From NCBI RefSeq assembly GCF_020829445.1, contig NZ_JAIVFV010000059.1:1-38672 (forward strand): 38,672 nucleotides of DNA. Reading direction: 5' to 3'. This document shows positions 32,673 through 38,672 of the stretch, piece after piece (position 1 is the first letter of the stretch; every line of letters starts with the position of its first letter). The stretch is from Nostoc sp. CHAB 5836. GTDB taxonomy: Bacteria > Cyanobacteriota > Cyanobacteriia > Cyanobacteriales > Nostocaceae. The notes beneath the pieces are model-generated. The model made no database searches and was not told the DNA's origin. It worked only from the letters and a program-made list of their open reading frames with translations. Both the position numbers and the translations under genes were made by a program.

Positions 32673-32983
32673 AAAAAATCCTGGTAAGTGAGAAACTCAG
32701 TGGCTTCAGCCCTGAGAGTGTCAAAAAAACCTGACCTCATACGATTTGAGATTTGAGATTTGAGATTGGGCATTATGGCGGTTCTCAATTGCATGGAATA
32801 CAGACCTAACCCCCAGCCCCTTCCCTACAAGGGAAGGGGAGTAATATTCAAAGCCTCTCTCCTTTTAGGAGAGAGGAATGGAAGTGAGGTCAAACTGTAT
32901 TGCATCCAAGCCAGAAGCGCTATAGTTATTCTCCCCCATCTCCCTACAGAGGCGATTAATCGCGTCTCTTCTTACAGACGCGA
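32673..32983. other. Gene-free spacer with heptamers, a MITE and palindromes
   Basis: 311 bp between DUF928 and CHAT-CHASE2 holding three GATTTGA units (32743-32763), MITE family C copy 1 (32774-32925) and the first palindrome of the GACGCGATTAATCGCGTC cluster. The promoter, if any, for DUF928 must lie within ~70 bp of its start. Confidence 0.65.
32774..32925. mobile_element. MITE family C, copy 1
   Basis: 152 bp with ends TATGGCGGTTCTC and AGAAGCGCTATAG (imperfect inverted), then an inner inverted pair TGGAATACAGACCT / AGGTCAAACTGTATTGCA. The body has two stacked hairpins (CCCTTCCCTACAAGGGAAGG; CTCTCTCCTTTTAGGAGAGA). A near-identical body lies at 38296-38405. Confidence 0.7.
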
Positions 32984-33033
32984 TTAATTGCCTCTCTCTC
33001 TACTCTCCGGTACAGACGCGATTAATCGTGTCT
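32948..33033. repeat. Three tandem GACGCGATTAATCGCGTC-type palindromes
   Basis: Copies at 32948-32969, 32976-32995 and 33014-33033 with small changes. The last two lie inside the CHAT-CHASE2 gene and encode its final residues and stop codon. Confidence 0.85.
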
Positions 33034-35332
33034 CTTTTGAATTATAAATTGACATCCAGCTCACCATCGCTGCCAGGGACAAAGCTGATGGTACAAACGG
33101 CACCCAAGCACCCCAAATTAATAGACTAAAGCAAACTACATACAGAACACTAGAACTAACACCAACTGCCAACGCCAACCAGGGTAACGAAAGCCTGCGC
33201 CAAGCCAAGACTCCTCCTATCAAAGACCAGCCCCAAATCCAGACCACCTCTGCCCACAATGACCAAGCTTGCAGCAATGGCCGCCCATCTTGGACTGCAC
33301 TAAGGATCTCACTGACCATGTGAGCTTGTACTAATACTCCTGGCATTTGCTCGTCTAAGGGAACGCCATAGGGTGTCGGCCAGGTATCTGGAGAATCCCC
33401 CTTTGCTACTACACCAATCAGAACAATCTTGTCTTCGATCGCACTGGGGTTAACCGGACTAGATAAAAATTCGGTTAGCTTCAGCTGTTGGGCTATCTCT
33501 TTTGGAGAACGGTAGTTAAGCAAGATTTGGCCGCCATTAGCATCAATATTTTGATAGCCGCCAGTGCGAGATTTCAGATTTGGAAAAATAGTTTTACCCA
33601 GCTGCAAATTGCCTTCAGGGGTGAATTTTGGTTGAATTCCTAAATAGAGGGAGGCCAGTTGCAGACTGAATGCAAGGTGAGCAGGACACAATGATGTCGG
33701 CTCTTGGTTCATAAACATCAGATGCCGACGGATCACTCCATCGCGATCATGAATAAAGTCACTGAATCCCAGATTTTCTATGGGGATTTCTGGTGGCGGC
33801 TTAATACCTGGGATATTTGCTGTGCCATCGCTCCCTTTGCATACGCCAATCAAGTTCTGAGTTTGCTGGAGACGAGTAATTAAATCTGGTTGTTTGGCTT
33901 TAAAATCACGATATATATCCAAGCCGATGGCTCTGGGTTGGGATTGATTCAGTTTTACTAAAAGTTTGTTGAGAGATTTTTCGGAAATGGAAGCTCCAAT
34001 TAAGGACTCGCCATTTTGTCTCTGAGTCGCCAAATCGTCATCGTCAATTGTAATTACTAGCAGTCGGGGATCAAGTTTCTCCGCAGGACGCGATCGCATC
34101 ATCAGGTCAAAGGCTTGAATCTCTTGATTTTCCATTAAGCCCGGCAATCTCACCCCACAAACCAATGCTGTAATCGCTAAACTGGATAACAAAGTTGTCT
34201 GAAATCTGCGTCTGGGAGGCAAAGCTACATTTGGTGATATTTCGTCATTTGTTGTAGACCTTAATTCATCCCAAGTGGGTGGTATCTGCGCTGGATTTTG
34301 GCAAATCATTGGTAGCCAAGTTGCACAAGGAAATCGATCCTCAAGTCCTTGCAAGCGTTCCCGTCCTTGGCGTACCGCTTGATATAAAGACTCGCCACCG
34401 GCAAAGGCCTGGAGAAAATACTTTAAAAACTCCTTTGCAACCTGATCTGGGACAGGTTCGCGCATGACGATCATTTGAGGAATTTGCAAATCAGCCAATT
34501 CTCGCGCCAATCCCAATCCATCACAGGAGTTAAATATAGCTAGCTGCAAGCCGTTTTCAATGGCTTTTTTCAGAGCGTACTTTAATTCGCTAATGGTCAG
34601 ACTATCAGTTTTATTTAGGTAAATTCGTCCGCTTTCTCCATTTTTCTGACTGGAACTGTGTCCGGCAAAGAAAAGAATATCCCAATTTTTTCCCCAAAGA
34701 TGGTCAGTTAATTCCTTACGCTGTGGTTCTACCAGAAAGCTCACCTCTGCGTTACGACACTGTTGCAGTAAAGCTTGATCAGCTTGGGTATCAATCCCCT
34801 GACTATTGCCTACAATTGCCAAAATGTTGACTAATTGATTGGGAGTGCGTGCTTTGGGAATGCGATCGTAGGATGGTGAAGAAAGGGCAATTTCAGCTTT
34901 GGGGTAGCGTTCTAACAAGTCCCACAGATGCCACGGTAATAGCTGCAATTGGCTATTTTCGGTTTGCAAAATTACCCGCACTTCTTCTGTGGATGACAAT
35001 CTTTCTAACCATTTTTCCCTCAAAGGGCGAAACTCCTCTGCTCGCAGCCAGGTATTAAAGCGTGCCCGCAAAATATGAGAAGTGTTTTCGCAGTCTTGAG
35101 TCATTGATACATTCGTCACTTGCATTTGGTCAGCATGGAGACGATAACGATTGCCTATCTGCCGATAACTAGACTGCCAATGACTATAATAGAGCGGCAT
35201 TTCAGGGAATGAAGGTAGTTTACCCGTGATTTCTGTTGCAGCACGCTCGTGTTCTTCACCAATTTCGAGGGTGACAGGAAACCCCTGATCAAAACTACCC
35301 TCTCCGAATTTTAGAACCACTAACTTACCCAT
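32984..35332 (-). CDS. CHAT protease-CHASE2 sensor membrane protein
   Basis: 782 aa from the ATG at 35332 (MGKLVVLKFGEGSFDQGF, the usual start of such proteins); an in-frame ATG at 35362 is less likely. Residues ~140-350 form a CHAT (caspase-like) domain with the catalytic His225 in FFAGHSSSQ and Cys270 in AIFNSCDGLGLA. A membrane segment at ~380-400 leads to an extracytoplasmic CHASE2 sensor (IQAFDLMMRSRPAEKLDPRL, RAIGLDIYRDF, DGVIRRHLMFM). Three membrane helices close the protein. The last ~15 residues come from palindromic repeats. Inference: an outside signal may switch an inside protease. Its targets are unknown. Confidence 0.9.
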   Translation of the reverse strand: MGKLVVLKFGEGSFDQGFPVTLEIGEEHERAATEITGKLPSFPEMPLYYSHWQSSYRQIGNRYRLHADQMQVTNVSMTQDCENTSHILRARFNTWLRAEEFRPLREKWLERLSSTEEVRVILQTENSQLQLLPWHLWDLLERYPKAEIALSSPSYDRIPKARTPNQLVNILAIVGNSQGIDTQADQALLQQCRNAEVSFLVEPQRKELTDHLWGKNWDILFFAGHSSSQKNGESGRIYLNKTDSLTISELKYALKKAIENGLQLAIFNSCDGLGLARELADLQIPQMIVMREPVPDQVAKEFLKYFLQAFAGGESLYQAVRQGRERLQGLEDRFPCATWLPMICQNPAQIPPTWDELRSTTNDEISPNVALPPRRRFQTTLLSSLAITALVCGVRLPGLMENQEIQAFDLMMRSRPAEKLDPRLLVITIDDDDLATQRQNGESLIGASISEKSLNKLLVKLNQSQPRAIGLDIYRDFKAKQPDLITRLQQTQNLIGVCKGSDGTANIPGIKPPPEIPIENLGFSDFIHDRDGVIRRHLMFMNQEPTSLCPAHLAFSLQLASLYLGIQPKFTPEGNLQLGKTIFPNLKSRTGGYQNIDANGGQILLNYRSPKEIAQQLKLTEFLSSPVNPSAIEDKIVLIGVVAKGDSPDTWPTPYGVPLDEQMPGVLVQAHMVSEILSAVQDGRPLLQAWSLWAEVVWIWGWSLIGGVLAWRRLSLPWLALAVGVSSSVLYVVCFSLLIWGAWVPFVPSALSLAAMVSWMSIYNSKETRLIASVPESRERGN

Positions 35333-35507
35333 GACTGTCGCTATCTCCCTGTGTAAAATCATCCGTTGTTTAATGTCTGATCACAAGCTCGATAAGCATC
35401 TACAGACGTTTTTCAAAATCTCCAAAAGCCGGCTTCCATTTTTAATTTTTAATTAACCAATTACCACTTAATAAATTATCGGCAATGAAGGAAGATAGCT
35501 AGGTATT

Positions 35508-36476
35508 TCAAATTCGGAAATGTTCGGTAATACTGGTATTATCCAAGGTGATCCTAACGCTAAATTGCTCTGTGGCTTCACCACGAAACCGTAACTGAAT
35601 GTAGTTGTCTAATTTTCTAGATTCAGCGTCTAGAAATACTGCTCCTGAACTATCTAGAACGGTGAGATGAACTCCAGGTGGCAAGTAGATTTGATTCCCA
35701 GTAGCGTGCAATTGGAGATGAATACTGGTTTGTTGATCCTTTTGGGGGCTAATTTCCACAATCAACATGACTGGTTGGTTAAGAATTTGAATACCCAAAT
35801 CAATCAGTTTTGCCCGTTTAGTGATTGGTTCTGCTTGGTTGAGGGCATTTAGTTCCAAAGTTTCAGTACTACGAAACGCATAATTTAGTCTGACTTCCGG
35901 CACGTTCCACAGAGATTCAATTGTTTGCCAACCTGTCTCAAATATACCAGCAAACCACTGACTCAAATTCACCAGTGAATTAACTGGGGATTGACGCAGT
36001 TGCCACAGGTGGTCGATAAACGCTTCCAATGGTTGCAGCTGCGCTAAAGGCAGTATTTCAGTTGCCACACTAGGGATAAAACCAAGCAGCCTGGCTTCTT
36101 GGAGTGATTCATCAAATTGAACTACTAAATAACCCACCCGTTCTTCCCAAGTTTCTGGAGGAATGGAACATACCTGCTGATGCAGACGGACAGGGCGACA
36201 CTCCAAACGACCAATTGAAGGCACTTCTAAGTCAGCTACATTGCCACAAATGCGCATAACAGGGTTCCAACTGTCACTGGCTTGGAGGTCAGTAGGAATA
36301 TCCATCATTTCCAAGTAGTCATTGACCACCCACACCGCCAGCGTATTCAGCCGAACTTGCTCTGCTTTTTCATAATTTGGCTGCTGGCTAGCAAATTGCT
36401 GGGCAGTTATGCGAGCTTTTTGGGAAATCGGCAATGTTAAAGCGAAATTGTCTAGTTGATGGGTGGAGTTATTCAT
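35508..36476 (-). CDS. DUF1822 family protein
   Basis: 322 aa from the ATG at 36476; a start at 36512 would add 12 residues. The DUF1822 landmarks are LPISQKARITAQQFASQQP, KAEQVRLNTLAVWVVNDYLE, RLECRPV, and the C-terminal beta-rich part (MLIVEISPQKDQQTSIHLQL, IYLPPGVHLTVLDSSG, IQLRFRGEATEQFSV). No signal peptide or membrane segment is seen, so it is cytoplasmic. It precedes the CHAT-CHASE2 gene by 175 bp on the same strand. DUF1822 genes often neighbour CHASE2 or sigma-factor genes in cyanobacteria, but the function is not known. Confidence 0.86.
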   Translation of the reverse strand: MNNSTHQLDNFALTLPISQKARITAQQFASQQPNYEKAEQVRLNTLAVWVVNDYLEMMDIPTDLQASDSWNPVMRICGNVADLEVPSIGRLECRPVRLHQQVCSIPPETWEERVGYLVVQFDESLQEARLLGFIPSVATEILPLAQLQPLEAFIDHLWQLRQSPVNSLVNLSQWFAGIFETGWQTIESLWNVPEVRLNYAFRSTETLELNALNQAEPITKRAKLIDLGIQILNQPVMLIVEISPQKDQQTSIHLQLHATGNQIYLPPGVHLTVLDSSGAVFLDAESRKLDNYIQLRFRGEATEQFSVRITLDNTSITEHFRI

Positions 36477-36859
36477 AAGTCGATCTATAGTGATGAATGC
36501 TGCCATATACATATCGCCTGCATTTACTAAATTTATGCCACAAAATCGAGAATGATTATTGTAAAAATAAAATTGGGCATTGGGTAAAACAGTTTCGATC
36601 TCCTCAGTTTAGATCCACATTCGGCACTTCTTTTTGTAATATGTCAACATTACCAGTTTTGGGCTAATGGTAGTTGAATAGCGATGTCTACAAAGGGTTG
36701 TGTATACGCCAAAAGCCTAGATGACATCCGTGTTAATACTCAATAATATGAAAACTTTTTGTCAGGTTTATTAATTAGGAAATGTTGTGTTTTATAATAC
36801 TCAGGATTGCTGGGTCATTTCTTGCTGCTTAATCTAAACTCCAGTCACCCTTGCAACTT
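36477..36859. other. Divergent upstream region of DUF1822 and the TVP38-like gene
   Basis: 383 bp, AT-rich and almost free of repeats (only a GCGATGTCTACAAAGGG repeat fragment near 36681). It must hold promoters for both genes. A TATAAT occurs at 36793-36798, about 60 bp before the TVP38-like ATG, without a matching -35 box. Confidence 0.45.
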
Positions 36860-37633
36860 ATGAAAAATCAATATCTAGAAAATCAATTTCATGCCAGAGA
36901 CTTGCAGAAGTTGTTGCGATTAATTGTATTAATATTACAAGTACTGGGCTTTGTTTTTTGGTTAAATACAGAGTTTGCCCTAGCACAAGAATCTGTGAAT
37001 ACCAATTCTTTCAATCCCCAAGCAATTTTACGGGAAGCTTTGCAGTGGATTGATAGCCTGGGTGCGGTGGGAGCCATAGCTTTTATTGCCCTTTACATTA
37101 TCGCTACCGTTGCTTTTTTCCCAGGTTCTATTCTCACTTTGGGATCTGGTGTGATTTTTGGGGCAGTTTGGGGTTCTCTCTACGTGTTTCTCGGTGCAAC
37201 CCTTGGCGCTACTGCTGCTTTTTTTGTGGGACGTTATTTAGCAAGGGGTTGGGTTGCTCGGAAAATCGCAGATCACAAAAAATTTGTTGCCATTGACCAA
37301 GCTGTTGGCAGAGAAGGATTCAAAATTGTCCTGTTAACGCGACTGTCCCCAATATTTCCTTTCAATTTGCTCAACTATGCCTTTGGGATTACAGGAGTTT
37401 CACTTAAAGATTACTTCATTGGCTGCGTGGGCATGATTCCCGGAACGATCATGTATGTTTATATTGGTTCACTTGCAGGTAATCTGGCCATGATTGGTAG
37501 TGAGACTCAACCTCCCAACCCCACTTTACAATGGGCAATTCGGATTTTGGGTTTGATTGCGACAGTCGCCGTTACAGTTTATGTAACCCGGATTGCACGC
37601 AAAGCTTTAGAAGAAGAAGTAAGTAGCAAGTGA
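36860..37633 (+). CDS. TVP38/TMEM64 (DedA-like, VTT-domain) membrane protein
   Basis: 257 aa from the ATG at 36860; a TTG nine bases upstream is less likely. After an N-terminal hydrophobic segment, the VTT domain shows IALYIIATVAFFPGSILTLG, GVIFGAVWGSLYVFLGATLG, then ATAAFFVGRYLARGWV, LLTRLSPIFPFNLLNYAFGI and GMIPGTIMYVYIGSLAG. These Pro and Gly motifs form the paired re-entrant loops of the family. Members move or scramble phospholipids in bacteria and eukaryotes. The gene stands alone; a hairpin at its stop codon may terminate it. Confidence 0.92.
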   Translation: MKNQYLENQFHARDLQKLLRLIVLILQVLGFVFWLNTEFALAQESVNTNSFNPQAILREALQWIDSLGAVGAIAFIALYIIATVAFFPGSILTLGSGVIFGAVWGSLYVFLGATLGATAAFFVGRYLARGWVARKIADHKKFVAIDQAVGREGFKIVLLTRLSPIFPFNLLNYAFGITGVSLKDYFIGCVGMIPGTIMYVYIGSLAGNLAMIGSETQPPNPTLQWAIRILGLIATVAVTVYVTRIARKALEEEVSSK

Positions 37634-37677
37634 ATTACCCCAACTTACCGACTACGGTTGAATTTGGGGTAGTTCAC
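37630..37677. terminator. Hairpin at the end of the TVP38-like gene
   Basis: GTGAATTACCCCAA (37630-37643) pairs with 37664-37677 with one mismatch; the stop codon TGA is in the 5' arm. There is no U-run, so its use as a terminator is uncertain. Confidence 0.5.
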
Positions 37678-37754
37678 TTCGTGGGCTTTATCAGTTTGAA
37701 TCCACTTTTTTTGGCTGGAAACTCGCTTTGGGTCAACTTGTGTGTACACCGTAG

Positions 37755-37833
37755 GCTTGCGGGGAGGGGAGACAAAGCGTAGCTTTGGCGGGGTGGGGTT
37801 CTTCGGGTTTAGTAAGTAATCAACCTGACATGA
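37755..37833 (+). repeat. Second copy of the livG-start foldback repeat
   Basis: Matches 4116-4195 (GCTTGCGGGGAGGGGAGA, then GCGTAGCTTTGGCGGG, AGTAAGTAATCAACC and GACATGAT) with a few substitutions and small indels. Confidence 0.8.
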
Positions 37834-37904
37834 TATAACCGCTAATTTGTTTGTAGTGGCATTTAAGCACCAGTGCAAACTGACTACCTATTAACTAATT
37901 TACT

Positions 37905-38035
37905 TAAGTAAGTCTGCAAGAATAAATCAAACTATATTACGAAACGTAAATACATCTTAAACCCTTACAAATGACGAAGGACAAATGACAAATGACAGCC
38001 TTAGCCAGTTAGCTTTATTTGCGTCGCTCTACTTA
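37905..38035 (-). mobile_element. MITE family A, copy 4
   Basis: 131 bp, the same size as copy 3 but inverted. On the minus strand it starts TAAGTAGAGCGACGC, passes GCTAACTGGCTAAGG, heptamers and TTTACGTTTCGTAA, and ends AGACTTACTTA. Confidence 0.78.
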
Positions 38036-38223
38036 CTACCATTAATTCAGAAGTTCTTCGAGATGTAGCTCATAAAATCATTAGAATTCATATTTTACAG
38101 TTGCAGCTGCATTGTGACATGACAACAAAGCAAAAATTAACCTTGTGTATATCTAACAAGCTTGACATTTCCCAGTCTTTTAAAGAATTATCTTAGTAAT
38201 GCTTCTAAATCTGCGTCAAAATC

Positions 38224-38424
38224 ATAGCGGTTAGGAGTTGGGAGTTAGGAGTTAGGAGTTGGGAGTTAGGAGTTAGGAGTTAGGAGTTGAAAAACAATAC
38301 AGACCTAACCCCCAACCCCTTCCCTACAAGGGAAGGGGAGTAAGACTCAAAGCCTCTCTCCTTGTAGGAGAGAGGAATGGAAGTGAGGTCAAAACTATAC
38401 TGCATCGAAAGGAGAACCGCTATA
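38224..38424. mobile_element. MITE family C, copy 2, with a heptamer array in its left end
   Basis: Outer arms CATAGCGGTT (38224-38233) and GAGAACCGCTATA (to 38424) are inverted. The body 38296-38405 is nearly the same as 32798-32905. Between left arm and body sits the heptamer array 38231-38286, absent from copy 1. Confidence 0.7.
38231..38286 (+). repeat. Heptamer array, units TTAGGAG and TTGGGAG
   Basis: Eight 7-bp units in the order A-G-A-A-G-A-A-A by their third base. The mixture suggests duplication of a two- or three-unit block. Confidence 0.95.
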
Positions 38425-38672
38425 TGAATTACAAATTACAAAGGGAGCAATGCGATGCAAGTTAGGCGACTCAAAAAAAGTGCGATCGCTAATTTCTCTT
38501 CTCAGCAATAAGACTTATTTCATACAGATAATTCAGGATTAATACTGAAGCCAAGATCATATTTACTTTCATAGCCTCGTGGCAGTTTTTTGGGGTAATA
38601 TCCGAACATTTTTTTTAGAAATGATAATCAAGTATCTACGAGCAATAATTTTTTCGTGCAGAACGAAAAAAG

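Larger units (their letters stand above)
37634..38672. other. 1-kb gene-free end of the window, mostly repeats
   Basis: Contents in order: hairpin arm (37664-37677), the second copy of the livG-start repeat (37755-37833), MITE A copy 4 (37905-38035), a heptamer array (38231-38286) in MITE C copy 2 (38224-38424), and about 240 bp of plain AT-rich sequence to the end. No gene, tRNA or CRISPR array is seen. Confidence 0.75.

Noticed and set aside
37645..37878. A 77-codon minus-strand open frame after the TVP38-like gene
   Set aside because: It runs across a hairpin and the dispersed repeat 37755-37833 and has no protein-like features.

Overview
The window looks like chromosomal DNA of a filamentous, heterocyst-type cyanobacterium (Nostoc/Anabaena/Calothrix-like). 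The reasons are the dense HIP1 octamers (GCGATCGC), many heptanucleotide tandem arrays and foldback repeats between genes, and cyanobacterial families such as PSRP-3/Ycf65, DUF29, DUF928, DUF1822, CHAT-CHASE2, WD40-linked kinases and Uma2 nucleases. The ATP synthase beta-epsilon pair stands apart, as is usual in cyanobacteria. No identification below species-group level is attempted.

Layout. 1-7365: a branched-chain/neutral amino-acid ABC transporter (binding protein cut by the window edge, two permeases, two ATPases). It is pulled apart by two Uma2 genes, an antisense Rpn/DUF4351 nuclease gene and repeats. 7681-10086: histidine phosphatase, glucokinase, exported protein. 10087-11112: 1 kb of foldback repeats. 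11113-13112: atpD and atpC, separated by an inverted pair of heptamer arrays. 13514-17673: a large SPFH/flotillin-like gene followed by a decayed zone holding a MITE, remnants of a subtilase, a second copy of the flotillin 3' end, and a ParD/ParE-type toxin-antitoxin pair between inverted MITE ends. 18047-22273: WD40 kinase-like protein, PSRP-3, two DUF29 paralogues, HAD phosphatase. 22458-25764 (minus): two glycosyltransferases and an exported TPR protein. 25958-28519: ruvB (minus), hisF, a small membrane protein and tRNA-Ala(GGC). 28611-29191: wreck of a TnsA-containing Tn7-like transposon beside that tRNA. 29280-31391: M3 oligopeptidase. 31734-36476 (minus): DUF1822, CHAT-CHASE2 and DUF928 genes in a row. 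36860-37633: TVP38/DedA-like membrane protein. The last kilobase is repeats only.

The most unusual signals are these: (1) a ~165-bp MITE present twice, each time inserted with a 9-bp target duplication in the loop of a GC-rich hairpin; (2) the tnsA'-'tniQ remnant next to tRNA-Ala; (3) the toxin-antitoxin module between inverted MITE ends; (4) a kinase-like WD40 protein whose beta3 Lys and alphaC Glu appear replaced by Gln and Lys, with DFS for DFG; (5) the DUF1822/CHAT-CHASE2/DUF928 cluster, a candidate membrane sensor coupled to a caspase-like protease; (6) several genes whose start codon, stop codon or internal codons are supplied by repeat elements.

All calls come from reading the sequence. 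No database search was run, so family names rest on recognised motifs.
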